A stretch of 64,000 nucleotides of DNA, taken from assembly GCF_036345255.1 (NCBI RefSeq), contig NZ_CP107783.1:7929001-7993000 (forward strand), given 5' to 3'. This DNA is from Streptomyces sp. NBC_00569. GTDB lineage: Bacteria > Actinomycetota > Actinomycetes > Streptomycetales > Streptomycetaceae. A program made the position numbers and the translations under genes. Below, piece by piece: positions 1 through 12,236 of this stretch. The first letter of the stretch is position 1. Each line of letters starts with the position of its first letter. The notes beneath the pieces were generated by a model. The model was not told the origin of the DNA and ran no database searches. It was given only the letters and a program-made list of their open reading frames with translations.

Positions 1-381
1 GACCAGCGCGGAGTCGACGTCCAGACGGTCCTCGCGGACTGGATCCGGCTCTCCCGGTCCGACACCCGGCAGCCGCCGGTCAGCGAGTACACGATGGAGC
101 TGGTCGAGGGATACGCGCGCAAGACCGCGCGTATCGACGAGCTCATCGCGCAGTACGCCGTCGGGTGGACCCTGGACAGGATGCCGGTCGTCGACCGCAA
201 CATCCTGCGCCTGGGCGCCTACGAGCTCGTCTGGGTCGACGACACCCCGGACGCCGTGGTGCTCGACGAGGCCGTGCAGCTCGCCAAGGAGTTCTCCACG
301 GACGACTCCCCGGCCTTCGTCAACGGGCTTCTGGGCCGCTTCAAGGACCTGAAGCCGACGCTGCGCCGCGACGAGGCATAG
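1..381 (+). CDS. nusB: Transcription antitermination factor NusB (5' end missing)
   Basis: The window opens inside this gene. Frame 1 is open from base 1 and gives 126 residues, so about 15-20 N-terminal residues of a normal NusB (about 140 aa) lie outside. NusB is an all-helical RNA-binding protein that joins NusE (S10) on boxA RNA to promote processive rRNA transcription. The NusB signature DRNILRLGAYEL is present, followed by DEAVQLAKEF and the C-terminal FVNGLLGRF helix. An internal ATG at base 94 opens a shorter frame but is not the start, because the upstream codons encode conserved NusB sequence. A very strong hairpin follows 25 bp after the stop. In streptomycetes this gene normally ends an aroK/efp/nusB unit; that context is inferred. 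Confidence 0.93.
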   Translation, partial: DQRGVDVQTVLADWIRLSRSDTRQPPVSEYTMELVEGYARKTARIDELIAQYAVGWTLDRMPVVDRNILRLGAYELVWVDDTPDAVVLDEAVQLAKEFSTDDSPAFVNGLLGRFKDLKPTLRRDEA

Positions 382-405
382 CAGGCAGGCAGACAGCGAC
401 AGTCA

Positions 406-451
406 TCAGGCCCGGGGCGGAACACTCTTCAGTGTTCCGCCCCGGGCCTGA
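406..451 (+). terminator. Strong hairpin terminator after nusB
   Basis: Perfect 21-bp inverted repeat (arms 406-426 and 431-451) with the 4-nt loop CTTC. A short T-rich stretch (gcttttcc) follows, so it resembles an intrinsic terminator for nusB. Confidence 0.85.
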
Positions 452-460
452 TGCTTTTCC

Positions 461-492
461 GGGGCTCCGGGGCTCCGGGGCTCCGGAGCCCC
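461..492. repeat. Triple GGGGCTCC repeat with inverted copy
   Basis: Three tandem copies of the 8-mer GGGGCTCC (461-484) are followed at once by the inverted copy GGAGCCCC (485-492). Any of the three can pair with the inverted copy, giving alternative hairpins. It sits between the nusB and bldD terminators. A local duplication is the simplest explanation; no function is claimed. Confidence 0.7.
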
Positions 493-562
493 GGGACTGC
501 CGGCGGGCACGGGGCGGCTGCGGGACGCAGGGCGGCAGGGCGGCAGGGCACAAGAACGCCGG

Positions 563-595
563 AGGGGCGGGCCGCGAAAAAGCGGGCCCGCCCCT
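563..595 (-). terminator. Hairpin terminator after bldD
   Basis: Inverted repeat with 10-bp arms 563-572 and 586-595, extendable with one bulge, and an A-rich loop. It lies 32 bp downstream of the bldD stop, between the convergent nusB and bldD genes. Confidence 0.7.
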
Positions 596-626
596 CTGGC
601 GTGACGTTTCTGCCGACTTCTGTCTG

Positions 627-1127
627 TCAGAGGTCGTCGTGTGCGACAGCGCGACGCGCGTCGGCGTCCAGGACGCCCCAGCTGATGAGCTGCTCGGTGA
701 GGACCGAGGGCGACTGGTCGTAGATGACGGCGAGGGTGCGCAGGTCGTCCTGGCGGATCGACAGCACCTTGCCGTTGTAGTCACCGCGCTGGGACTGGAT
801 CGTCGCCGCGTAGCGCTGCAGGGGGCCCGCCTTCTCCGGCGGGACGTGGGCCAGGCGCTCGAGGTCGAGAACGAGCTTCGGCGGGGGCTCGGCCGCACCG
901 CCCGGCGTGGTGCCCGGCAGGAGCTCCTGCACCGGCACCCCGTAGAAATCCGCCAGCTCGGCAAGGCGCTGCACGGTCACGGCACGGTCGCCGCGCTCGT
1001 ACGAACCGACCACGACCGCCTTCCAGCGTCCCTGGGACTTCTCCTCGACGCCGTGGAGGGAAAGGCCCTGCTGGGTGCGGATGGCGCGGAGCTTGGCCCC
1101 GAGCTGTTTGGCGTATTCGCTGGACAT
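627..1127 (-). CDS. bldD: Developmental master repressor BldD
   Basis: BldD represses sporulation genes during vegetative growth and dimerises through tetrameric c-di-GMP. The 166-aa protein has an N-terminal XRE-type helix-turn-helix (about residues 7-70; SYERGDRAVTVQRLAELADF) and a C-terminal effector domain. The c-di-GMP signature RGD-X8-RQDD is intact at R114-G115-D116 and R125-Q126-D127-D128, the positions known for S. coelicolor BldD. The ATG is preceded by GGGAG at suitable spacing. The gene is monocistronic, convergent with nusB and divergent from the pyr operon, with a palindrome in the shared intergenic region that fits autoregulation. Identification is close to certain. Confidence 0.98.
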   Translation of the reverse strand: MSSEYAKQLGAKLRAIRTQQGLSLHGVEEKSQGRWKAVVVGSYERGDRAVTVQRLAELADFYGVPVQELLPGTTPGGAAEPPPKLVLDLERLAHVPPEKAGPLQRYAATIQSQRGDYNGKVLSIRQDDLRTLAVIYDQSPSVLTEQLISWGVLDADARRAVAHDDL

Positions 1128-1173
1128 ATAGCTCCCGGACGCTGTATCAACGTGCGGCTCCGCCGCGTGGCTG

Positions 1174-1193
1174 GTAACTCACTGTGAGGTTAC
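1174..1193. promoter_or_regulatory. Palindromic site upstream of bldD (probable BldD box)
   Basis: GTAACTCAC (1174-1182), then T, then GTGAGGTTAC (1184-1193) forms a near-perfect dyad with one extra base in the right arm. It lies 47-66 bp upstream of the bldD start. BldD is known to repress its own promoter through inverted AGTGA/TCACC-like half sites; TCAC/GTGA halves are present here. Assignment to BldD is inferred. The site could also influence the divergent pyrR promoter. Confidence 0.6.
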
Positions 1194-1325
1194 GCAGCGT
1201 TACTTGGCTGCGTCAAGCCGAGTGGTCCGTTACCGACCATCCCTCGGAACGGCGTGTCCCGCACCTCCAGGGGGGTGATTCGTGGCGTTGCGGGCCTGGT
1301 AGCGTTGACGGCGCAAATCCGACGT

Positions 1326-1946
<621 letters not shown>

Positions 1947-2027
1947 CCACCCTCAGCCCGACCCTGAGGGTGCCGCCGCGCGCCCGTATGCCCGAATACT
2001 CCTGAACTTTCCTACGGAGCCTCCCCG

Positions 2028-3005
2028 ATGATGCGACACCTCATCTCGGCCGCCGACCTCACCCGCGACGACGCCGTCCTCATCCTCGACACCGCCGAGG
2101 AGATGGCCCGGGTCGCCGACCGGCCGATCAAGAAGCTGCCCGCCCTGCGCGGCCGCACGATCTGCAACCTCTTCTTCGAGGACTCGACCCGCACCCGGAT
2201 CTCCTTCGAGGCCGCCGAGAAGCGCCTCTCCGCGGACGTCATCAACTTCGCCGCCAAGGGATCCAGCGTCTCCAAGGGCGAGTCCCTCAAGGACACCGCC
2301 CAGACCCTGGAGGCGATGGGCGTCGACGCCGTCGTCATCCGGCACGGCGCCTCCGGCGCGCCCTACCGCCTCGCCACCTCGGGCTGGATCGACGCCCCGG
2401 TCATCAACGCGGGCGACGGCACCCACCAGCACCCCACGCAGGCGCTCCTCGACGCGTTCACCATGCGCCGCCGCCTCGTCGGCCGCGACGCCGGACTCGG
2501 CAAGGACCTCGAGGGCAAGCGCATCACGCTCGTCGGGGACGTCCTGCACAGCCGAGTCGCCCGCTCGAACGTCGACCTGCTGCACACCCTCGGCGCCGAG
2601 GTCACCCTCGTCGCCCCGCCCACCCTCGTCCCGGTCGGCGTCGAGACCTGGCCCTGCGAGGTCTCGTACGACCTCGACAGCACCCTGCCGAAGTCCGACG
2701 CCGTCATGATGCTGCGCGTCCAGCGCGAGCGGATGAACGCCGCCTTCTTCCCGACCGAGCGCGAGTACTCGCGGCGCTACGGCCTGGACGGCGACCGCAT
2801 GGCGAAGATGCCCGAGCACGCCATCGTGATGCACCCGGGCCCGATGGTCCGCGGCATGGAGATCACCGCCGAGGTCGCCGACTCCGACCGCTGCACGGTC
2901 ATCGAGCAGGTCGCCAACGGCGTCTCCATCCGCATGGCCGTCCTGTACCTGCTTCTGGGCGGCAACGAGCCCGCCGTCACCCACACCCGTACCGAGGAGA
3001 AGTAA
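2028..3005 (+). CDS. pyrB: Aspartate carbamoyltransferase catalytic subunit
   Basis: Second step of UMP synthesis: carbamoyl phosphate plus aspartate gives N-carbamoyl-aspartate. In the 325-aa product the carbamoyl-phosphate site STRTR is at residues 53-57, [10 protein letters not shown] lies near 78-87, HPTQ is at 135-138 and the C-terminal [10 protein letters not shown] is present. Two adjacent ATGs (2028 and 2031) follow GGAG, so the start could be one codon later. No pyrI regulatory subunit is adjacent, as is usual in actinobacteria, where the catalytic trimer may associate with PyrC. The pyrC start lies 5 bp downstream. Confidence 0.97.
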   Translation: MMRHLISAADLTRDDAVLILDTAEEMARVADRPIKKLPALRGRTICNLFFEDSTRTRISFEAAEKRLSADVINFAAKGSSVSKGESLKDTAQTLEAMGVDAVVIRHGASGAPYRLATSGWIDAPVINAGDGTHQHPTQALLDAFTMRRRLVGRDAGLGKDLEGKRITLVGDVLHSRVARSNVDLLHTLGAEVTLVAPPTLVPVGVETWPCEVSYDLDSTLPKSDAVMMLRVQRERMNAAFFPTEREYSRRYGLDGDRMAKMPEHAIVMHPGPMVRGMEITAEVADSDRCTVIEQVANGVSIRMAVLYLLLGGNEPAVTHTRTEEK

Positions 3006-3010
3006 GAACC

Positions 3011-4297
3011 ATGAGCAAGATCCTTATCCGTGGTGCGAAGGTGCTCGGCGGCGAGCAGCAGGACGTCCTGATCGACGGCTCCGTCATCGAGGCGGTCGGC
3101 ACCGGCCTGTCCGCCGAGGGCGCCGAGGTCGTCGAGGCCGGCGGCAAGGTCCTCCTGCCGGGCCTCGTCGACCTCCACACCCACCTGCGCGAGCCGGGCC
3201 GCGAGGACTCCGAGACCGTCCTGACCGGCACCCGGGCCGCCGCCTCCGGTGGCTTCACCGCCGTGTTCGCGATGGCCAACACCTTCCCGGTCGCCGACAC
3301 CGCCGGCGTCGTCGAGCAGGTCTACCGGCTCGGCCAGGAGTCCGGCTACTGCGACGTGCAGCCCATCGGCGCCGTCACCGTCGGCCTGGAGGGCAAGAAG
3401 CTCGCCGAGCTCGGCGCCATGCACGAGTCCGCCGCCGGCGTCACCGTCTTCTCCGACGACGGCAAGTGCGTCGACGACGCGGTGATCATGCGCCGCGCCC
3501 TGGAGTACGTGAAGGCCTTCGGCGGCGTCGTCGCCCAGCACGCCCAGGAGCCCCGCCTCACCGAGGGCGCCCAGATGAACGAGGGCATCGTGTCGGCCGA
3601 GCTCGGCCTCGGCGGCTGGCCCGCCGTCGCCGAGGAGTCGATCATCGCCCGCGATGTGCTGCTCGCCGAGCACGTCGGCTCCCGCGTGCACATCTGCCAC
3701 CTGTCCACGGCCGGCAGCGTCGAGATCGTGCGCTGGGCCAAGTCCCGCGGCATCGACGTGACCGCCGAGGTCACCCCGCACCACCTGCTCCTCACCGACG
3801 AGATGGTGCGTACGTACAACCCCGTCTACAAGGTCAACCCGCCGCTGCGCACCGAGCGCGACGTCATGGCCCTGCGCGAGGCGCTCGCCGACGGCACGAT
3901 CGACATCGTCGCCACCGACCACGCGCCGCACCCGCACGAGGACAAGGACTGCGAGTGGGCCGCGGCCGCCATGGGCATGGTCGGGCTCGAGACCGCCCTG
4001 TCCGTCGTGCAGCAGACGATGGTCGAGACCGGGCTGCTCGACTGGGCCGGCGTGGCCGACCGCATGTCCGTCAAGCCCGCGCAGATCGGCCGGGCCGACG
4101 GACACGGACGGCCCGTCTCGGCAGGTGAGCCCGCGAACCTCGTCCTGGTCGACGCCGATTACCGTGGAGCCGTGGACCCCGCCGGCTTCGCCTCGCGCAG
4201 CCGCAACACGCCCTACGAGGGGCGTGAGCTGCCCGGGCGCGTCACGCACACGTGGCTGCGGGGCAAGGCCACGCTCGTCGACGGGAAGCTCGCGTGA
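3011..4297 (+). CDS. pyrC: Dihydroorotase (type I)
   Basis: Zinc amidohydrolase closing carbamoyl-aspartate to dihydroorotate. The 428-aa protein has the metal motif DLHTHLREPG (H56 and H58), VFSDDGK, HICHLST and the late ATDHAPH motif, all in the expected order for the long, type I family. The ribosome-binding site GAGGAG is inside the end of pyrB. The stop codon overlaps the GTG start of the next gene (GTGA), suggesting coupled translation. Confidence 0.96.
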   Translation: MSKILIRGAKVLGGEQQDVLIDGSVIEAVGTGLSAEGAEVVEAGGKVLLPGLVDLHTHLREPGREDSETVLTGTRAAASGGFTAVFAMANTFPVADTAGVVEQVYRLGQESGYCDVQPIGAVTVGLEGKKLAELGAMHESAAGVTVFSDDGKCVDDAVIMRRALEYVKAFGGVVAQHAQEPRLTEGAQMNEGIVSAELGLGGWPAVAEESIIARDVLLAEHVGSRVHICHLSTAGSVEIVRWAKSRGIDVTAEVTPHHLLLTDEMVRTYNPVYKVNPPLRTERDVMALREALADGTIDIVATDHAPHPHEDKDCEWAAAAMGMVGLETALSVVQQTMVETGLLDWAGVADRMSVKPAQIGRADGHGRPVSAGEPANLVLVDADYRGAVDPAGFASRSRNTPYEGRELPGRVTHTWLRGKATLVDGKLA

Positions 4298-4923
4298 CAC
4301 GACTGACGCAACCACTGGCAGTGCTCGCCGCCGAACAGAAGTCGGCGGACGTGACGGACTGGCCCGACCGGATCGGCTGGATCGTCGGACTGCTCCTCTT
4401 CATCGCGCTCGTCTACTGGCTGATGCGCCAGGGGTGGAAGTGGCGCGGCACCCTCCAGGGCGACCTGCCGCCGCTCCTCGCCGCGCCGTCCGCGCCGGGT
4501 CCGACCAGACTTGAGCTGAGCGGCCGGTACCACGGCTCCACGACCGCGGGGCAGTGGCTCGACCGCATCGTGGCGCACGGCCTCGGCACCCGCAGCCGCG
4601 TCGAGCTCACGCTCACGGACGCGGGTCTGGACGTCGTACGCCCCGGAGCCACGGACTTCTTCATCCCCGTCGCACAGCTGCGCGAGGCCCGGCTCGACAA
4701 GGGCATCGCCGGCAAGGTCCTCACGGAGGGCGGTCTCCTGATCGTCACCTGGGGGCACGGGGACAAGCTGATCGACTCCGGCTTCCGCTCCGACCACGCG
4801 GCGGAGCAGGCCGAGTGGGTCGAGACCCTCAACAACATGATCGACACGAACAGCACAAGCAGTACCGACACCACAAGCAGCATGAACAGCACGACCATCA
4901 CGACGGAAGGCACCGCACGATGA
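4294..4923 (+). CDS. Membrane-anchored protein of the pyr operon, unknown function
   Basis: The GTG at 4294 overlaps the pyrC stop by four bases and gives 209 aa; an upstream in-frame ATG at 4252 would lie inside pyrC and is not preferred. One membrane helix ([20 protein letters not shown]) occurs about 30 residues from the N-terminus. A globular part follows with a beta-rich, PH-like look, ending in a low-complexity Ser/Thr tail. Streptomyces pyr operons carry an orthologue at this place, from memory. ATGA overlaps with carA show it is translated as part of the operon. No catalytic motif is seen; a role in anchoring or sensing is only a guess. Confidence 0.85.
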   Translation: MTRLTQPLAVLAAEQKSADVTDWPDRIGWIVGLLLFIALVYWLMRQGWKWRGTLQGDLPPLLAAPSAPGPTRLELSGRYHGSTTAGQWLDRIVAHGLGTRSRVELTLTDAGLDVVRPGATDFFIPVAQLREARLDKGIAGKVLTEGGLLIVTWGHGDKLIDSGFRSDHAAEQAEWVETLNNMIDTNSTSSTDTTSSMNSTTITTEGTAR

Positions 4924-6054
4924 CGACCTCCACCCGGGGAGCCGCCAACGCTCCCGCCGTACTCGTCCTGGAGGACGGCCGCATCTTCCGCGGCCGCGCC
5001 TACGGGGCCGTGGGGGAGACCTTCGGCGAGGCGGTGTTCAACACCGGCATGACCGGTTACCAGGAGACGCTGACCGACCCGTCGTACCACCGCCAGGTCG
5101 TCGTGATGACCGCCCCCCACGTCGGCAACACCGGCGTGAACGACGAGGACCCCGAGTCGAAGCAGATCTGGGTCGCGGGCTACGTCGTGCGGGACCCCGC
5201 GCGCGTGCCCTCCAACTGGCGCTCGCGGCGCTCCCTCGACGAGGAGCTGCGCAAGCAGGGTGTAGTCGGCATCAGCGGCATCGACACCCGCGCCCTCACC
5301 CGCCACCTGCGCGAGCGCGGCGCCATGCGCGTCGGCATCTTCTCCGGCAACGCGCTGCCCGACGCCGGCACGATGCTCGCCGAGGTGCGCCAGGCGCCCG
5401 AGATGAAGGGCGCGAACCTCGCCGCCGAGGTCGCCACCAAGGAGACGTACGTCGTCCCCGCGATCGGTGAGAAGCGCTTCACCGTCGCCGCCGTCGACCT
5501 CGGCATCAAGGGCATGACCCCGCACCGGATGGCCGAGCGCGGCATCGAGGTGCACGTGCTGCCCGCGACGGCCACGGCCGAGGACATCTACGCCGTCCAG
5601 CCCGACGGCGTGTTCTTCTCCAACGGCCCGGGCGACCCGGCCACCGCCGACGGCCCCGTCGCGGTCATGCGGGAGGTCCTCTCCCGGAAGACCCCGCTGT
5701 TCGGCATCTGCTTCGGCAACCAGATCCTCGGCCGCGCCCTCGGCTTCGGCACCTACAAGCTGAAGTACGGCCACCGCGGCATCAACCAGCCGGTGCAGGA
5801 CCGCACGACCGGCAAGGTCGAGGTCACCGCGCACAACCACGGATTCGCCGTCGACGCCCCGCTCGACAAGGTCTCCGACACCCCCTTCGGCCGTGCCGAG
5901 GTCTCCCACGTCTGCCTGAACGACCAGGTCGTCGAGGGGCTCCACCTCCTCGACCAGCCGGCATTCAGCGTCCAGTACCACCCCGAGGCAGCGGCGGGCC
6001 CGCACGACGCGGCCTACCTGTTCGACCGCTTCGTAGAGCTCATGGAGGGCCAGC

Positions 6055-6062
<8 letters not shown>
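4920..6062 (+). CDS. carA: Carbamoyl-phosphate synthase small (glutaminase) subunit
   Basis: Supplies ammonia from glutamine to CarB for carbamoyl phosphate, used by both pyrimidine and arginine synthesis. The 380-aa product has the N-terminal CPSase small domain ([24 protein letters not shown]) and a class I glutamine amidotransferase domain. The nucleophile C264 sits in [14 protein letters not shown] and the partner His/Glu in [11 protein letters not shown]. The ATG at 4920 overlaps the preceding stop (ATGA). The stop overlaps the carB start by 8 bp. Confidence 0.97.
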
Positions 6063-9363
<3,301 letters not shown>

Positions 9364-9372
9364 CAGCCCACT

Positions 9373-9402
9373 GAGGGGGACATCGGAAACGGTGTCCCCC
9401 TC
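9373..9402 (+). promoter_or_regulatory. Intra-operon hairpin between carB and pyrD
   Basis: Perfect 10-bp inverted repeat (GAGGGGGACA, 9373-9382; TGTCCCCCTC, 9393-9402) with a 10-nt loop. It starts 10 bp after the carB stop and ends 4 bp before the pyrD Shine-Dalgarno. It could be a partial terminator, an RNA-processing site or an mRNA stabiliser. It is not followed by a T-tract. Confidence 0.65.
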
Positions 9403-9420
9403 CGTGTGAGGACACCCACG

Positions 9421-10530
9421 ATGTACAAACTCTTCTTCAACCTCGTCTTCAAGCGCATGGACCCGGAGAAGGCCCACTACCTGGCCTTCCGCTGGATCCG
9501 TCTCGCGGCCCGCGTCCCCGTGCTCCGCACGTTCGTCGCGGCCGTCCTCGCGCCCCGCCACAAGGAACTGCGCACGGAGGCCCTCGGCCTGCGCATGCAC
9601 GGCCCCTTCGGGCTCGCCGCCGGCTTCGACAAGAACGCCGTCGCGATCGACGGCATGACGATGCTCGGCTTCGACCACATCGAGATCGGCACCGTCACGG
9701 GCGAGCCGCAGCCCGGCAACCCCAAGAAGCGCCTGTTCCGCCTCGTGCCGGACCGCGCGCTGATCAACCGCATGGGCTTCAACAACGAGGGCTCCGCGGC
9801 CGTGGCGGAGCGCCTGGCGGCCCGCAAGCCCGCTTTCAGGGCCACCGTCGGCGTGAACATCGGCAAGACCAAGGTCGTCCCCGAGGAGGAGGCGGCCGGC
9901 GACTACGTGAAGTCGACCGAGCGGCTCGCCGCCCACGCCGACTACCTCGTCGTGAACGTCTCCTCGCCGAACACGCCCGGCCTGCGCAACCTCCAGGCCA
10001 CCGGGGCGCTGCGCCCGCTCCTGACCGCCGTGCGCGAGGCCGCCGACCGCACCGTCACCTCGCGCCGCGTCCCCCTCCTGGTGAAGATCGCCCCCGATCT
10101 GGCCGACGAGGACGTCGACGCCGTCGCCGACCTGGCGGTGGAGCTCGGCCTCGACGGGATCATCGCCACGAACACCACCATCGCGCGCGACGGCCTCGGC
10201 CTGACCTCCGACCCGTCCCTCGTGAAGGAGACCGGCGGCCTGTCCGGCGCGCCCCTCAAGGCACGCTCCCTGGCCGTCCTCAGGCGCCTCTACGCGCGCG
10301 TGGGCGACCGGATCACCCTGGTGGGCGTCGGCGGCATCGAGAACGCCGAGGACGCCTGGCAGCGCATCCTCGCCGGTGCCACCCTCGTCCAGGGCTACAG
10401 CGCCTTCATCTACGAGGGCCCGTTTTATGCTCGCGACCTCCACAAGGGCCTCGCCGCCCGCCTGAACACCTCGCCGTACGCCACCCTCGCCGACGCCGTC
10501 GGCGCCGACGTGAAGAAGGCCCACGCATGA
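9421..10530 (+). CDS. pyrD: Quinone-dependent dihydroorotate dehydrogenase (class 2)
   Basis: FMN enzyme oxidising dihydroorotate to orotate at the membrane with quinone as acceptor. The 369-aa product has the N-terminal amphipathic helix region (MYKLFFNLVFKRMDPEKAH), GLAAGFDKNA, VNIGKTK and the class 2 catalytic Ser in VNVSSPNTPGLRNLQ. The ATG at 9421 is chosen over the upstream GTG at 9406 because GAGGA lies at proper distance and the protein then begins with the normal membrane helix. It overlaps pyrF by ATGA. Confidence 0.96.
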   Translation: MYKLFFNLVFKRMDPEKAHYLAFRWIRLAARVPVLRTFVAAVLAPRHKELRTEALGLRMHGPFGLAAGFDKNAVAIDGMTMLGFDHIEIGTVTGEPQPGNPKKRLFRLVPDRALINRMGFNNEGSAAVAERLAARKPAFRATVGVNIGKTKVVPEEEAAGDYVKSTERLAAHADYLVVNVSSPNTPGLRNLQATGALRPLLTAVREAADRTVTSRRVPLLVKIAPDLADEDVDAVADLAVELGLDGIIATNTTIARDGLGLTSDPSLVKETGGLSGAPLKARSLAVLRRLYARVGDRITLVGVGGIENAEDAWQRILAGATLVQGYSAFIYEGPFYARDLHKGLAARLNTSPYATLADAVGADVKKAHA

Positions 10531-11372
10531 CGGTTCTCGAACCCTTCGGCGCCCGCCTGCGCCGAGCCATGGACGAGCGTGGCCCCCTCTGCGTCGGCAT
10601 CGACCCGCACGCGGCGCTGCTGTCGGCGTGGGGCCTGAACGACGACATCGACGGCCTGGAGCGCTTCACGCGGATCTCGGTCGAGGCGCTCGCCGACACC
10701 GTCGCCGTCGTCAAGCCGCAGTCGGCGTTCTTCGAGCGCTTCGGCTCGCGCGGCGTCGCCGTCCTGGAGCGCGCCGTCGCGGACCTGCGCGCCGCCGGCA
10801 CGCTCGTCGTCATGGACGCCAAGCGCGGCGACATCGGCTCCACCATGGCCGCGTACGCGGAGACCTTCCTGCACAAGGACTCCCCGCTCTTCTCGGACGC
10901 CCTGACCGTCTCGCCGTACCTCGGCTACGGGTCCCTGAAGCCTGCCGTCGACCTGGCCCGCGAGTCCGGCGCCGGGCTCTTCGTCCTCGCGCTCACCTCG
11001 AACCCGGAGGGCGGCGAGGTCCAGCACGCCGTACGCGCCGACGGCCGCAACGTAGGCGCGACGATGCTCGCCCACCTCGCCGAGGAGAACGCGGGCGAGA
11101 CGCCCATGGGCTCGTTCGGCGCCGTCGTCGGGGCGACGCTCGGGGACCTGTCCTCGTACGACCTGGACATCAATGGTCCGCTCCTCGCCCCGGGTATCGG
11201 CGCCCAGGGCGCGACCCCGGCGGATCTGCCCGGTGTCTTCGGCGCGGCCGCGCGCAACGTCGTCCCGAACGTCAGCCGCGCCGTTCTGAAGGCCGGCCCC
11301 TCGGTCGCCGCCCTGCGCGAGGCGTCGGTCCGTTTCGCCGACGAGGTCCGTGCGGCGGTCGTCGCGGCCTGA
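10527..11372 (+). CDS. pyrF: Orotidine 5'-phosphate decarboxylase (type 2)
   Basis: Last step to UMP. The 281-aa product is of the longer type 2 family typical of actinobacteria and mycobacteria. CVGIDPHAALL is near the N-terminus and the catalytic Lys/Asp motif is VMDAKRGDIGSTMAAYAE. LALTSNPEG and GIGAQGATPADL complete the phosphate-binding side. Its ATG overlaps the pyrD stop. It ends the operon: a perfect 16-bp hairpin follows 14 bp after the stop. pyrE is not in the window. Confidence 0.96.
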   Translation: MTVLEPFGARLRRAMDERGPLCVGIDPHAALLSAWGLNDDIDGLERFTRISVEALADTVAVVKPQSAFFERFGSRGVAVLERAVADLRAAGTLVVMDAKRGDIGSTMAAYAETFLHKDSPLFSDALTVSPYLGYGSLKPAVDLARESGAGLFVLALTSNPEGGEVQHAVRADGRNVGATMLAHLAEENAGETPMGSFGAVVGATLGDLSSYDLDINGPLLAPGIGAQGATPADLPGVFGAAARNVVPNVSRAVLKAGPSVAALREASVRFADEVRAAVVAA

Positions 11373-11386
11373 CCCGGTCCGAACGC

Positions 11387-11422
11387 CCGAAGGCCCCCGC
11401 ACACGCGTGCGGGGGCCTTCGG
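11387..11422 (+). terminator. Terminator of the pyr operon
   Basis: Perfect 16-bp inverted repeat (11387-11402 and 11407-11422) with the 4-nt loop ACGC, directly after pyrF. Confidence 0.85.
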
Positions 11423-11854
11423 CATGCACGTGAGGTATCCGGAATGCGGGCATCAGGTCACGGATTCGCAGCTGTTCTCGGTGCTGAGAGGCGCTGTCGC
11501 GGTGCTGCCGAGGTGCGAAAACGGACTTCGCGGGGGCCCTTGAGGGCCTCCTTGACCATTCCGTGATGTTTCAGTGGGGCCCCGGGGAAGGGCTCGCATC
11601 CGGATCCGGGCAGAAATCCGGGGTCATATGTCTGTAATGTCTGGCTCGACGGAGGCTGACCAGGACTTTTCGTCTGTTCTCGCTGACTCAGGCGGTCCTG
11701 GCCGCTAGTCTCCGTCGAGTGGGGGCACCTCCCGCACTCTCAAGGCAGTGGGGGAGGAACGGGCGAGCGCTTTGCTCGTTGCTCCCCAGGTGAGGGGCGA
11801 CTAGGTTCCTCACCGGTCCGTATCCGACAGTTCGACATCCGAGGTGACGTAGGC
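11423..11854. other. Intergenic region upstream of mihF
   Basis: 432 bp without a supported gene. Frames here are short and lack codon bias. A palindromic repeat element lies at 11728-11757, and GAGGTGACG just before the GTG at 11855 serves as ribosome-binding site. A possible -10 box TAGTCT lies near 11706-11711. The long leader suggests transcriptional or RNA-level control of the abundant sIHF. Confidence 0.5.
11728..11757. repeat. Streptomyces-type short palindromic element
   Basis: CCTCCCGCACT (11728-11738) pairs with AGTGGGGGAGG (11747-11757) with one mismatch across an 8-nt loop. The flanking GTGGGGGCACCTCCCGCAC (from 11719) offers an alternative fold. The arrangement GGGGGCACCTCCC...GGGGGAGG resembles a small palindrome I recall as very common between Streptomyces genes. 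Copy number was not measured. Confidence 0.5.
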
Positions 11855-12178
11855 GTGGCTCTTCCGCCCCTTACCCCTGAACAGCGCGCAGCCGCGCTCG
11901 AAAAGGCCGCCGCGGCTCGCCGGGAGCGGGCCGAGGTCAAGAATCGACTCAAGCACTCCGGCGCCTCCTTGCACGAGGTCATCAAGCAGGGTCAGGAGAA
12001 CGACGTCATCGGCAAGATGAAGGTCTCCGCCCTCCTTGAGTCCCTCCCGGGCGTGGGCAAGGTCCGCGCCAAGCAGATCATGGAGCGGCTCGGAATCTCC
12101 GAGAGCCGCCGCGTGCGCGGACTCGGTTCCAACCAGATCGCGTCGCTGGAGCGCGAGTTCGGCAGCACCGGCGCCTAG
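11855..12178 (+). CDS. mihF: Integration host factor, actinobacterial type (sIHF)
   Basis: Small nucleoid protein of actinobacteria, unrelated in sequence to E. coli IHF; it binds DNA without strong specificity and affects nucleoid compaction and antibiotic production. The 107-aa length equals the S. coelicolor protein. A basic N-terminal helix ([15 protein letters not shown]) precedes the helix-two-turn-helix region [18 protein letters not shown]. The GTG at 11855 follows GAGGTGACG. It lies upstream of gmk, the order conserved across actinobacteria. Confidence 0.95.
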   Translation: MALPPLTPEQRAAALEKAAAARRERAEVKNRLKHSGASLHEVIKQGQENDVIGKMKVSALLESLPGVGKVRAKQIMERLGISESRRVRGLGSNQIASLEREFGSTGA

Positions 12179-12236
12179 TCCTCCGTGCCCGGACCGACTG
12201 GTCCGGGCATGCGGGGATAGCTGGAATAATCGCTGC

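Noticed and set aside
461..492. CRISPR-like repeat
   Set aside because: Three abutting 8-mers without spacers; a simple local duplication.
165..1187. 340-codon plus-strand frame across nusB and bldD
   Set aside because: It runs antisense through bldD and through two terminators; bldD and nusB in their own frames match known proteins end to end.
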